From Frankiales bacterium (GTDB lineage: Bacteria; Actinomycetota; Actinomycetes; Mycobacteriales; SCTD01): a stretch of DNA of 9,936 nucleotides. The notes under the pieces are model-generated. The model saw only the letters and a list, made by a program, of their open reading frames with translations, searched no databases and had not been told where the DNA came from. The position numbers and the translations under genes were made by a program. The stretch is from the NCBI GenBank assembly GCA_025965495.1, contig JAOPWW010000424.1:1-9936 (forward strand). The letters run 5' to 3'. The stretch's first letter is position 1; each line of letters starts with the position of its first letter. Shown here one piece after another: positions 1 to 7,340 of this stretch.

Positions 1-902
1 TCGCCGCCGTGGCCGTGCACCTGCAGATGACGCCGCCGGGGGTCTCCATGCAGCTGGCCGCACTAGAGCGCGAGGCGGGCCTGCCGCGGACCGAGCGCCG
101 TGGGCGGCGCGTGGTGCTGACGGCGGCGGGCAAGGGCCTGGCCCGCCACGGCCACGACCTGGCGGACATGGTCGCCGTCGCCGAAATGGAGCTCGCAACC
201 CTCCGGGAGGGGCGCACGGGCACCTACCGACTCGCCGCCTTCCCGACAGCCGCCCGGTCGTTCGTCGCCGACGCCTGGCGCGGTCTCCTGAGCTCGTCGG
301 ACAACGGGCTGGCCCTGCACGTCGTCGAGTGCGAGCCCCAGGACGCCCTGCCTACGCTGGCCGAGGGAACGGTCGACCTGGCGGTGACGCACTCCTACTC
401 CAACGTGGCCGTCCTCCCCTCGCCCGCTCTGGTGGCCGACCCGCTCGCGGTCGAGGAGGTGCTGCTGGCGGTCCCTGCGGAGGCGGGGGCCGGTGCGCTC
501 TCCTCCGGCGCACTACCGCCCGTGGCGCTGGGGGACTACGCGCACCACGACTGGGTGCTTCCGCACTCCCGCTGGACCTGCCACGAGATGGTGCAGCGCG
601 CCTGTGGGGCCGCCGGCTTCGCCCCGCGGCCGGTCGCCGAGGCCACCGACTGCGCCGTCCAGCTCGCACTCGTCGCGGCCGGCGTCGGCGTCGCGCTCGT
701 CCCGCAACTCGGCTGCACCGACATCCCCGGCGGTGTCGAGCTGCGCCGCCTGCGCGACCCCGTGCACCGGACCTTGTTCACCGTCACTCGGTCGACCTCC
801 CGAGGCGACCTCGGCCTGCTGCACGTCCGGCACCTGCTCCACCAGGCGGTAGCCGCCGCGGGCATGGCGCCGCTGGGCGGGCACGGCCAGCCGTCTGCGT
901 GA
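1..902 (+). CDS. LysR-family transcriptional regulator (5'-truncated by window edge)
   Basis: The frame is open from the first bases and ends at TGA 900-902. The visible start of the protein is the second half of a LysR winged helix-turn-helix: recognition helix around MTPPGVSMQLAALEREAG, then the wing RRGRRVVLTAAG. Compared with family members about 20-25 N-terminal residues are missing, so the true start lies upstream of the window and the GTG at position 9 is not the start. The rest, roughly 210 residues, fits the LysR periplasmic-binding-like effector domain, including the GVGVALVPQLG segment common near the end of that fold. The family binds DNA as a tetramer and responds to a small-molecule inducer. 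The wing begins LPRTERRGRR instead of the more usual L-F-E-R pattern. The next gene is convergent, so the target genes are probably upstream, outside the window. The family call is firm; the regulon is unknown. Confidence 0.92.
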   Translation, partial: AAVAVHLQMTPPGVSMQLAALEREAGLPRTERRGRRVVLTAAGKGLARHGHDLADMVAVAEMELATLREGRTGTYRLAAFPTAARSFVADAWRGLLSSSDNGLALHVVECEPQDALPTLAEGTVDLAVTHSYSNVAVLPSPALVADPLAVEEVLLAVPAEAGAGALSSGALPPVALGDYAHHDWVLPHSRWTCHEMVQRACGAAGFAPRPVAEATDCAVQLALVAAGVGVALVPQLGCTDIPGGVELRRLRDPVHRTLFTVTRSTSRGDLGLLHVRHLLHQAVAAAGMAPLGGHGQPSA

Positions 903-979
903 CCGGCCCGACCGGCCGAGCGGCGTCGTCTGCTGGTGGGGCTGCTGGCCGGGCCGCTGGCGGTCCGCCGTGACCTGCG

Positions 980-1219
980 TCAGCTGAGATAGCCCTCGAC
1001 CATGTCGTTCGCCCGCTCCGCGGCGCTGTCTGGGTCCAGACCGGCGTCGCGCTTGGCGTCGCGCTGGCGCAGAAGGTCCCATGTGCGGTCCGCCGCGTCC
1101 TCCAGGCTCCGGAGCCGGGCCCGCTCGGCGTCGCCCAGCGCGTTGCCGGCCGCCCGGCTGCGCAGCGCGTGCTCATCGTCCACGAGCTCGTCGATGCGGC
1201 GGTGCAGGTCCTCGTCCAT
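980..1219 (-). CDS. DUF2630 family small protein
   Basis: This encodes 79 residues. I chose the ATG at 1219 because AAGGAG (1230-1225) sits five bases upstream of it; a GTG two codons earlier overlaps that ribosome binding site and is less likely. The protein is very polar and predicted all-helical: EDLHRRIDELVDDEHALR, then ERARLRSLEDAADRTWDLLRQR, ending in VEGYLS. The E-x-x-L-H-x-R-I opening, the W-D-L-L-R-Q-R core and the V-E-G-Y-L ending match the actinobacterial DUF2630 family in both pattern and usual length of about 80 residues. No biochemical function is established for the family as far as I know. It has no signal peptide or membrane segment, so it is presumably cytoplasmic. It lies 117 bp downstream of, and in the same direction as, the SnoaL-like gene, and may be read from that transcript or from its own promoter. 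Confidence 0.88.
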   Translation of the reverse strand: MDEDLHRRIDELVDDEHALRSRAAGNALGDAERARLRSLEDAADRTWDLLRQRDAKRDAGLDPDSAAERANDMVEGYLS

Positions 1220-1336
1220 GGACACTCCTTCGTCGTGGTCGTGTCGGGTGACTCTCGTGGCGTGCCTCCAGACCTTGCAGGTCCACCGGGTTTGGCAGGC
1301 AGGTCGACAGGCTGGGTCCTGGCGCTGACCTGGCGG

Positions 1337-1687
1337 TCAGGAGCCGATGATGAGCGCGCTGATGCGGTCCCCCGTCAGCCGAAAGCGGTAGCTCAGGTCC
1401 GCACGGCCGCCGGGGAAGTCGCCCTCGAGACGCGCGGTCACGACGGTGACGTCCCCGTCGGAGCCGCTGGTGAGGACGGTGGTCGTGTACGTGTACTCCC
1501 GGCTCGCACCGCTGATCCAGGCCCGGGCGGCCTCGCGGCCCCGGTAGGTCTGGTCCTGGTCGATCACGACGACGTCGTCGGTCATCGTGGCCAGCTCGAC
1601 GTCGGCCTGCTGCGCCTCGTGCGCGGCGAACCACGCCTGCACGACGGTTTGGGAGGGGCTGCTCTGCTGCTGCGTGCTGGTCGTCAT
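1337..1687 (-). CDS. SnoaL/NTF2-like fold protein (nuclear transport factor 2 family)
   Basis: This encodes 116 residues from an ATG at 1687, with AAGGAG six bases upstream (complement of CTCCTT at about 1692-1697). The layout is that of a single SnoaL-like cone-shaped alpha+beta domain: an N-terminal helix (SQTVVQAWFAAHEAQQ, residues 12-27), the pocket-lining strand ATMTDDVVVIDQDQTYRG (33-50), a short helix REAARAWI (51-58), then long strands ending in RADLSYRFRLTGDRISALI (95-113). In this superfamily such proteins can be polyketide cyclases, isomerases, dehydratases or non-catalytic ligand binders, and the sequence alone does not decide between them. The first ten residues (Thr/Gln/Ser-rich) are probably disordered. 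It lies 179 bp downstream of the TehA-like gene in the same direction, with a hairpin-like inverted repeat in its leader. The fold call is firm; its activity is unknown. Confidence 0.85.
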   Translation of the reverse strand: MTTSTQQQSSPSQTVVQAWFAAHEAQQADVELATMTDDVVVIDQDQTYRGREAARAWISGASREYTYTTTVLTSGSDGDVTVVTARLEGDFPGGRADLSYRFRLTGDRISALIIGS

Positions 1688-1711
1688 GGTGCTCCTTCTC
1701 TGGGGACGGTC

Positions 1712-1726
1712 CGTGCCGGAGGCACG
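1712..1726. promoter_or_regulatory. Perfect inverted repeat in the leader of the SnoaL-like gene
   Basis: CGTGCC-GGA-GGCACG has six-base arms and a three-base loop. It lies about 15 bases upstream of the ribosome binding site of the SnoaL-like gene. It could be an RNA hairpin in the leader or a protein operator. There is no run of T beside it, so it is not a classic terminator. The structure is visible; any role is inference. Confidence 0.3.
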
Positions 1727-1866
1727 AGGGACGGGTGCGAGCGGGTCGGTGTGCCCGGGTGGCCGTCGGGTTCGGCGACGGCAGGGCCGTCATGGGCAGA
1801 CGGCGATCCGGTCGGTGGTGCCCGGGCCGGCATGCCGCTCTGGCGAGACATTGCGGGCCGCCCCGG

Positions 1867-2904
1867 TCACGGAGTGAGCGCGGGTGTGCGGTCGTCGGGA
1901 ACGGCCGTCGGGGCCGGGACGGGAGCGGCTGTGGCTGTGGCTGTGGCGGGACCGGCGGCCGCGGGCAGGAGCGCGCCGCGTCCCAGCGCCATCAGCGTGC
2001 GCCCGGCGATCCCGCCGACGAGGGCGGTGATCGCGGCGAGCACGAGGTAGCCCAGGACCCGGTCGACGGCGACGCCGCCGGAGCGGATCCACAGCAGCAG
2101 GGCGGACGCGACGGCGGCCCAGGAGAAGGTGAAGGCCCAGGTGCCCAGCGAGAACGTGAGCCGCAGGTAGCGGGCCAGCAGCGGACCTTGCGCGGCAATC
2201 ATCAGCAGGCCGTAGCCGGCGAGGCCGGCCGCGAACAGGTCGACGCGGCCGTCGTTGATGCTCAGGTAGGCGACGCTCGCGACCGCGGCCGGGGCGACCT
2301 CGATCGCCAGGGTGGGGACCAGCGCGTCGGGCAGCGGTGGCCGGAAGACCAGCCGGCCGAGGATCATCGAGCCGACGATCGCCCAGCAGACCATTCCCAG
2401 GCCGAGCATCGCCTCGGCGAGCCGAGCCTGATCGACGTCGCTGGCGCTCGCGCTGGCCACCAGGCCGCCGGCGACGGTGGGCAGGAAGTACCCGGGGTGC
2501 AGCCGGTCCAGCTCGGTGCCGCCGCGCATCCAGGTGCCCGTGAACCAGCCACCCAGCAGCACGACCAGCACGACCAGCACGTCGACGAGGACCCGGGCGA
2601 CCGTCCGCGACAGCGGGGTCACGCCGTCGGCGGCGAGCAGCATCGGCGTGATCAGTGCCAGCGACAGGAACGGGCCGGTCGTCATGTCGTGAAGGTCCCG
2701 GCCGAGCGCGCCAGGGGACCGCAGGCAGTACTGCAGGTAGCGCGTGAGGGAGCTCAACCAGACGAGGGCCGCGACGACGACGAGGACCGTGCTCGGCCAG
2801 GTCGGCGCGAGGTCGCTGCCAGCGGCCACCTGCCAGGTCGTGGCCAGCCCGGCCAGGCCGAAGCCGATGCCGAACAGGTTCGCGGGGACGCGGGTGATCG
2901 TCAT
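1867..2904 (-). CDS. TehA/SLAC1-type transporter (TDT family), ten predicted membrane helices
   Basis: This encodes 345 residues from an ATG at 2904 preceded by GAGGAGCTCTC; the frame is open far upstream only as a shadow of the LAL gene. The protein is almost entirely hydrophobic, with about ten membrane spans between residues 8 and 305. Family hallmarks are the N-terminal VPANLFGIGFGLAGL (6-20), HPGYFLPTVAGGLV (136-149), PAAVASVAYLS (205-215) and FSLGTWAFTFSWAA (251-264). The TDT family includes TehA, plant SLAC1 anion channels, yeast Mae1 (malate) and Ssu1 (sulfite). It therefore probably moves a small anion or organic acid across the inner membrane; the substrate is not readable. Residues 313-345 form an Ala/Thr/Pro-rich tail encoded partly by a GGCTGT microsatellite, likely disordered and cytoplasmic or surface exposed. 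The gene lies 59 bp behind the LAL gene in the same direction, so co-transcription is likely. Confidence 0.87.
   Translation of the reverse strand: MTITRVPANLFGIGFGLAGLATTWQVAAGSDLAPTWPSTVLVVVAALVWLSSLTRYLQYCLRSPGALGRDLHDMTTGPFLSLALITPMLLAADGVTPLSRTVARVLVDVLVVLVVLLGGWFTGTWMRGGTELDRLHPGYFLPTVAGGLVASASASDVDQARLAEAMLGLGMVCWAIVGSMILGRLVFRPPLPDALVPTLAIEVAPAAVASVAYLSINDGRVDLFAAGLAGYGLLMIAAQGPLLARYLRLTFSLGTWAFTFSWAAVASALLLWIRSGGVAVDRVLGYLVLAAITALVGGIAGRTLMALGRGALLPAAAGPATATATAAPVPAPTAVPDDRTPALTP
1927..1947. repeat. Hexanucleotide tandem repeat (GGCTGT x3, partial fourth) in the transporter's 3' end
   Basis: Three exact GGCTGT units plus a partial fourth, in frame, encode the alternating Ala-Thr segment of the transporter's C-terminal tail. 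Because the unit is six bases long, slippage would change tail length without breaking the frame. Confidence 0.7.
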
Positions 2905-2963
2905 GAGAGCTCCTCGGTGGGTGGTGTCCCGAGGTTGGGGCGCCCGCGGGCGGACCGCATCAG

Positions 2964-5774
2964 TCAGATGACGCTCGGCTCGGTGGCGCTGGCCGGTGCC
3001 TGGGCGGACAGCGCGTCGCGCAGGGCGGCCCGTGACGTGACGCCCAGCTTGGGGAAGACCCGGTACAGGTGCGCGCTGACGGTCCGCGGGGACAGGTAGA
3101 GCTGCTCGCCGATCTGCCGGTTCGTCAGGCCGGTCGCGGCGAGCTGCGTGATTTCCCGCTCCTGCGGGGTCAGTGTTGAGGGGTCGCCGGTGTCCCGGGA
3201 CTGCCGGCTCTGACCGGTCGCCTGCAGCTCGGCCCTCGCCCGGTCGGCCCACGGCCGGGCACCCAGGCGCTCGAAGACGGCGAGCGCGGCCGCCAGGTGA
3301 CGACGGGACGCACTGGTCGCACGGGCCCGGCGCAGGTGCTCGCCGAACAGGAGCTCGACGCGCGCGAGGTCGAACGGCCATGACCCGGCGCCGGGCACCG
3401 CCAGTGCCTGCTCGAACAGCGCCGCGGCCTGCTCGCCGCCTGCGACCAGGGCTGCCGCGGCGGCGCAGCGCAGCGCCAGCCGGGAGGAGACATCCGGCAG
3501 GCCCAGCGCCTGCGCAGCGGCGACGTGGGCCACCGCGTCCTCGTGGCGCCCTGTGCGCTCGGCCGCCTCGACCAGGTCGAGCACGACCCAGAGCGCGAAC
3601 GGCTCGTGGGCGGCGAAGACTCCAGCAGGGCTGATGGACGCACAGGAGTGGAACGCGCTCTCGTAGTCGCCCCGCCCCAGCGCGGCCAGTGCCTCGACGT
3701 GCGCGATGTACCGCTTGACCATCAGCACGCCACGGGGCAGCGCCCACTGCCCCATCCGGGTGAGCACCGCCCCGGTCTGCGCGTGCTCACCACGGGTCGC
3801 CGCCAGCAACGCCTGTACGTACCAGCCAGCCCAGCGCAGCATCGTGTACCCCAGCCGGTCGGCGAGCTCCACGCCCCGGTCCGCGTGGCGGCCCGCGTCC
3901 TCCCACCGCCCTGTCGCGAACTCCGCGAGGGAGACGAAGACCATGGAGCTGAAGGCCGGCACCGACTCCTCGCCGCCGGTGTCCTCCTCGATGATCCGCA
4001 GCAGGGCGTCCCGGCAGCCGTCGACCCGGTCGACGAACGTGGCCGCGAAGAACACGTGCTGGACGTGGACGCAGTCCGGGTGCTGCGGCAGATCCGCGAC
4101 CGCGCGGTCGATCTGCTCCAGGACGGCCCTGGTCACCCGGGCCGGGTCGGCGACGGTGACGGCCATCAGGACCAGCGTCGGCGCGAGGGTCGCGCTGAGC
4201 CGCTGGACGGCGTCCTGCACCGGCCCCCACCAGCCGGAGCGACCGCTGTTGAAGCACAGCATGAACAGCGTGTTCAGCGCCTCCTCCACGACGTGGTCCG
4301 AGCCCCCGGCGGGGTGCGCGTCCAGTGCCGCGACCAGCAGACGGTGCGCCGTGTCGAGGTCGCCGTCCCTGTTGACCATCAGGAAGGCGGCGACGACCGC
4401 GGCCGACAGCGAGTCCTGCTGGCCGGGGTCCGCGCTGCGCGCCTGGCGCAGCAGGGCGGCGCTGCTGACCAAGGCGCCGACATCGCTGGCCCCCACGTAC
4501 GCCGCCCCGCTGAGCCGGCGGGCCCGGGCCGGTCCTTCCGGGGTGAGCTCCGCGGCCCGGGTCAGGGCGCGGACCGCCGCGACCGCGTCGCCGCGCTGGA
4601 GCACCCGGTAGGCCGCGGCCTCGACCTGCGCGGCGACGTGCTCGTCGGGTCCGACGGCCGCCTCAGTCAGGTGCCAGGTGTGGACATCAAGGTCCGCCGC
4701 GAACAGAGCCGCCAGCACGCGGTGCGCGGCCCGGCGCTGCCCAGCCGTCGCGGCGGCGACGACGGCCGCACGGATGAGCGGGTGCCCGAAGACGAGCTTC
4801 TGGGCCGGCCCGTCCACGAACAGCAGCCGGGCCTGTTCGGCGGGGGCCAGGTCGTCGGCGCCGACACTCTCGTCGCCGGCGCCGCTCCGGATGACGCGCA
4901 GGTCGCCGCTGCCGTCGAGCGCGGCGAGCAGCAGCAGCCGGCGGGTGGGCTCCGGGAGACCGGCAACGCGGGTGGCGAACACCGTCTGCAGGTGCCGGGT
5001 CAGCGGCAGCGTGCCCGGCAGGGTCTCGTGCGCCGACAGCTGCGCGCTGCTCAGCTCCAGGGGCAGCTCGAGCAGGGCCAGCGGCACGCCGCGCGCATCG
5101 ACGAGCACCCGATCGCGGACCGAGGGCGCGAGTCCGGGGTGGCGCTCGTCGACTAGGCCGGCGGCGCTTGCGGTGCTCAGCGGACCGACGGTCAGGGTCG
5201 GGATGCCGGCCGGCTCGAAGAAGCTAACGTCGTCCGTGCGCTGCGCCGCGAGCAGCGCGACCCGGGTGCTTGCCAGGCGTCGCGCGATGATGGCCAGGAC
5301 GGCCGTGCTGGCACGGTCGATCCACTGCAGGTCGTCGATGACCAGGAGCAGGGGGCGTCCGTCAGCTGCCTGGCGCAGCAGCGCGAGCACGGCGGTGGCG
5401 AGCACGAGCCGGTTCGCGGCGGGCCCGACGTCCAGGCCCAGGGCCACCGACAGCGCGGCCCGGTGCGCCGGCGCGAGCCCATCGAGGCCGTGCAGGCCGT
5501 CCAGCAGCGGGAGCAGCACCTGGTTGAGCCCGGAGAAGCTCAGCTCGGCCTCGAACTGCGCGCCACTGGTCCAGAGCGTGCGGGTGCCGCTGCGAGTAGC
5601 CGCGACGACTGCCGCCTCCAGCAGCGCCGTCTTGCCCAGACCCGGCTGGCCGACCAGCAGCAGGGTGCCGCCTGCGGTCGCGGACGCCGCCAGGAACGAC
5701 CCCAGCGCGTCGAGCTCCTGGGCCCGGCCGACCAGGACGGTCTTCGCGCTGCCGACTGCGGCGTCGTCGCGCAC
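2964..5774 (-). CDS. LAL-type LuxR-family transcriptional regulator (AAA ATPase plus C-terminal HTH)
   Basis: This encodes 936 residues from a GTG at 5774 with a G-rich ribosome binding site just upstream. The N-terminus carries the family signature LVGRAQELDAL (14-24), Walker A GQPGLGKT (42-49) and Walker B LLLVIDDLQWID (142-153). A long alpha-helical region of TPR-like character fills the middle. The C-terminus holds a LuxR helix-turn-helix: LTPQEREITQLAATG, then LTNRQIGEQLYLSPRTVSAH (about 868-905), continuing into LYRVFPKLGVTSRAALRDAL. Size and domain order match the large ATP-binding LuxR (LAL/MalT-like) regulators, in which ATP and an inducer control DNA binding by the C-terminal domain. 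No residue essential to nucleotide binding appears lost. It is divergent from the SDR-tautomerase-MDR-hydrolase set and probably co-transcribed with the TehA-like transporter, so it likely regulates one or both, perhaps also itself. The inducer is unknown. Confidence 0.95.
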   Translation of the reverse strand: MRDDAAVGSAKTVLVGRAQELDALGSFLAASATAGGTLLLVGQPGLGKTALLEAAVVAATRSGTRTLWTSGAQFEAELSFSGLNQVLLPLLDGLHGLDGLAPAHRAALSVALGLDVGPAANRLVLATAVLALLRQAADGRPLLLVIDDLQWIDRASTAVLAIIARRLASTRVALLAAQRTDDVSFFEPAGIPTLTVGPLSTASAAGLVDERHPGLAPSVRDRVLVDARGVPLALLELPLELSSAQLSAHETLPGTLPLTRHLQTVFATRVAGLPEPTRRLLLLAALDGSGDLRVIRSGAGDESVGADDLAPAEQARLLFVDGPAQKLVFGHPLIRAAVVAAATAGQRRAAHRVLAALFAADLDVHTWHLTEAAVGPDEHVAAQVEAAAYRVLQRGDAVAAVRALTRAAELTPEGPARARRLSGAAYVGASDVGALVSSAALLRQARSADPGQQDSLSAAVVAAFLMVNRDGDLDTAHRLLVAALDAHPAGGSDHVVEEALNTLFMLCFNSGRSGWWGPVQDAVQRLSATLAPTLVLMAVTVADPARVTRAVLEQIDRAVADLPQHPDCVHVQHVFFAATFVDRVDGCRDALLRIIEEDTGGEESVPAFSSMVFVSLAEFATGRWEDAGRHADRGVELADRLGYTMLRWAGWYVQALLAATRGEHAQTGAVLTRMGQWALPRGVLMVKRYIAHVEALAALGRGDYESAFHSCASISPAGVFAAHEPFALWVVLDLVEAAERTGRHEDAVAHVAAAQALGLPDVSSRLALRCAAAAALVAGGEQAAALFEQALAVPGAGSWPFDLARVELLFGEHLRRARATSASRRHLAAALAVFERLGARPWADRARAELQATGQSRQSRDTGDPSTLTPQEREITQLAATGLTNRQIGEQLYLSPRTVSAHLYRVFPKLGVTSRAALRDALSAQAPASATEPSVI

Positions 5775-5916
5775 GGACCCCCCACGGCGGGACCGGCCCC
5801 GCGCCTGCGACGGTACGCGCAGGAAGCCGCACGGTCAGATGACGCTAACTGCCAGCCGTTGCAGCGCGGAGGGTGCGACAGGGCGACGGACCCCGGGTCG
5901 CCGGGAGCGAGGCAGC
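5775..5916. promoter_or_regulatory. Divergent intergenic region between the LAL regulator and the SDR gene
   Basis: These 142 bp must contain the promoters of both divergent genes. The least GC-rich part is 5834-5865. An interrupted palindrome GACCC-C-GGGTC lies at 5889-5899, close to the SDR start, and could be an operator. I see no confident -35/-10 pair on either strand. The region also carries one copy of a 13-base repeat whose other copy spans the LAL stop codon. Confidence 0.45.
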
Positions 5917-6690
5917 GTGAAGCGTGTGCTGATCACGGGTTCCAGCAACGGGCTAGGGGTGCTCGCCGCCCGGCTGCTGGTGGCGCAGGGCCACGCGGTC
6001 ACCCTGCACGGGCGCAACGAGGACCGCGCGGGCCGCGCCCGGCAGGCCGTGCCCGGCGCCGAGGAGGTGCTCGTCGGCGACTTCCAGAGCCTCGAACAGA
6101 CCCTGGCGCTCATCGGGCGCGCCAACCAGCGGGGCACCTACGACGCTGTCATCCACAACGCCGGCGTTGGGTTCCGGGACCCCCAGCGTATCGAGACCGG
6201 CGACGGGTTCGAGCGCACCTTCTCGATCAACGTCCTCGCGCCCTACCTGCTCACGGCCATGCTGCTGCGCCCGCAGCGGCTGGTCTTCCTCAGCTCAGGA
6301 CTGCACCATGCGGGCACCCCCGCCGTGCTGGACCCGCAGTGGCGGTCCCGCCCCTGGGACGGTCTGCAGGCGTACTCCGACAGCAAGCTCTACGACGTCG
6401 TCCTGGCCTTCGCCGTGGCTCGGCGATGGGCGGGGACGTTCTCCAACGCCCTCGAACCCGGCTGGGTGCCGACCAAGCTGGGGGGCACGGCGGGCCCGGA
6501 CGACCTGACGCTCGCACCGGTGACTCAGGCGTGGCTGGCCGTGAGCGACGACGCGCAGGCGCGCACCAGCGGTGGGTACTTCTTCCACCAAGTCGCACGC
6601 GCCGCGCATCCCGCGGCCTCGTCGGCCGAGCTGCAGGACGAGCTGCTGGCCTACTGCGCCGCACTGACCGGCGTGCCCCTTCCGTCCTGA
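5917..6690 (+). CDS. SDR-family NAD(P)-dependent oxidoreductase
   Basis: This encodes 257 residues from a GTG at 5917, with GGGAG/GAGG about 5-10 bases upstream; this start puts the first strand KRVLITG at the very N-terminus, as usual for the family. The Rossmann glycine motif is TGSSNGLG (7-14), followed by the HGR turn after strand 2 (31-33), the NAG motif (81-83), the structural Asn in SINVLAP (105), the catalytic Ser in FLSSG (126/127) and the YxxxK pair Tyr153-Lys157. All four tetrad positions are therefore present, so it should be an active classical SDR that interconverts an alcohol and a ketone or aldehyde. Arg33 following strand 2 suggests NADPH rather than NADH. EPGWVPTKLGG (180-190) is the usual post-catalytic substrate loop. 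It is the first gene facing away from the LAL regulator. Substrate unknown. Confidence 0.92.
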   Translation: MKRVLITGSSNGLGVLAARLLVAQGHAVTLHGRNEDRAGRARQAVPGAEEVLVGDFQSLEQTLALIGRANQRGTYDAVIHNAGVGFRDPQRIETGDGFERTFSINVLAPYLLTAMLLRPQRLVFLSSGLHHAGTPAVLDPQWRSRPWDGLQAYSDSKLYDVVLAFAVARRWAGTFSNALEPGWVPTKLGGTAGPDDLTLAPVTQAWLAVSDDAQARTSGGYFFHQVARAAHPAASSAELQDELLAYCAALTGVPLPS

Positions 6691-6745
6691 CGGCGGTGCC
6701 ATTCGTCGATTGCCGGCCCAGCGCAGGTCCGTCCGGCGCCGACCA

Positions 6746-6767
6746 CCGGGTCCTCGGCGGACCCCGG
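6746..6767 (+). terminator. Strong GC hairpin downstream of the SDR gene (possible terminator or processing site)
   Basis: CCGGGTCC pairs with GGACCC(C)GG around a five-base TCGGC loop, giving eight base pairs with one bulged C. It begins 55 bases after the SDR stop. No T-run follows, so it is not a canonical intrinsic terminator. It may attenuate or stabilise the transcript between the SDR and the tautomerase genes. It sits in a 219-bp gap (6691-6909) in which I see no gene. Confidence 0.35.
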
Positions 6768-6909
6768 CGTATGGCCCGTCCGCGGCTCCGTGCGAGTCGC
6801 GCATGCAGTGCGCCGTCCCCTCCGACGTCATCCGACTGATGCCCCGACCACCGCGACCCGCGCACTCTGCGAGGGCCTCGGGACCGACCGGGCCGACCGA
6901 GGAGATGCC

Positions 6910-7260
6910 ATGCCGTTCGTCAACGTCAAGCTCGTCGACGGAGTGTTCACCACCGAGCAGAAGCACCCGATGGCAGCCGCGCTGACCGACGTGATGGTCC
7001 CCTTTGAGGGCTCGGAAGCCTTCCGCAAGGTGGTGTGGGTCCTCATCGAGGAGCTCCACACCGACGGCTGGCACATCGGCGGGGAGCCCTTCCGCGGCCC
7101 CGCGAGCCTGCTGGACCACCTTGGCCGCTCCAAGGCCATGTTCGAGTCCATCGACGGTCATCCGGTCACCCGGCCCGGCCTCGCCGCGGCCGCCCCGGTC
7201 GTGCAGCAAGCACCGGTCGCCGTCACCGAGCACGTCGTTCCCGAGCACGTCGCCTCGTGA
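6910..7260 (+). CDS. 4-oxalocrotonate tautomerase-like protein with C-terminal extension
   Basis: This encodes 116 residues. The ATG at 6910 follows GAGGAG by about five bases and places proline directly after Met, as required because the tautomerase superfamily uses the N-terminal proline of the processed protein as its catalytic base. The core is MPFVNVKLVDGVFT, then the helix EQKHPMAAALTDVMV, then VVWVLIEELHTDGWHIGG (41-58), which fits the usual 60-70-residue beta-alpha-beta subunit. An Arg (R39, in FRK) sits near where 4-OT enzymes place a substrate-binding arginine. The remaining roughly 50 residues (67-116) are an extension, with RPGLAAAAPVVQQAP leading into a Val/His/Glu-rich end, not seen in canonical 4-OT. 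It would isomerise a keto-enol substrate, or dehalogenate or hydrate one as some superfamily members do. It is followed closely by the MDR gene, so probably one operon. Confidence 0.87.
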   Translation: MPFVNVKLVDGVFTTEQKHPMAAALTDVMVPFEGSEAFRKVVWVLIEELHTDGWHIGGEPFRGPASLLDHLGRSKAMFESIDGHPVTRPGLAAAAPVVQQAPVAVTEHVVPEHVAS

Positions 7261-7340
7261 CCGCGCAGTCGCGGCCGGAGGCCCGCTTGGACGACCGGGG
7301 AGCCGGCCGAGGTTCCTCCGGGGTCGGGGACGCGGCGACG

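Noticed and set aside
905..955. GGCCC...GGGCC pairing between the convergent LysR and DUF2630 genes as a bidirectional terminator
   Set aside because: The stem is interrupted, the loop is about 29 bases and there is no T-run; such pairings are common by chance in DNA this GC-rich.
1325..1340. CTGACC-TGGC-GGTCAG hairpin overlapping the SnoaL-like stop codon as a terminator
   Set aside because: It has only six base pairs, no T-run, and lies partly inside the coding sequence; it may affect the 3' end but cannot be called a terminator.
2558..2581. Nine-base tandem repeat AGCACGACC inside the transporter gene
   Set aside because: It encodes a plain Val/Leu membrane helix; repeated codons for repeated hydrophobic residues explain it.
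1735..3099. Long plus-strand open frame (454 codons) opposite the transporter
   Set aside because: It is a low-complexity Arg/Gly/Asp/Gln-rich translation typical of the antisense of a GC-rich gene; the minus-strand transporter has clear family motifs and membrane spans.
2905..3747. N-terminal extension of the transporter up to 3747
   Set aside because: The extra 281 residues are Arg/Pro/Ala-rich out-of-frame LAL sequence; the ATG at 2904 has a ribosome binding site and begins exactly where the first membrane helix is expected.
3525..5156. Long plus-strand open frame (543 codons) opposite the LAL gene
   Set aside because: Composition is Arg/Gln/Val/Asp-rich without domains; the LAL gene on the other strand is certain from its Walker and HTH motifs.
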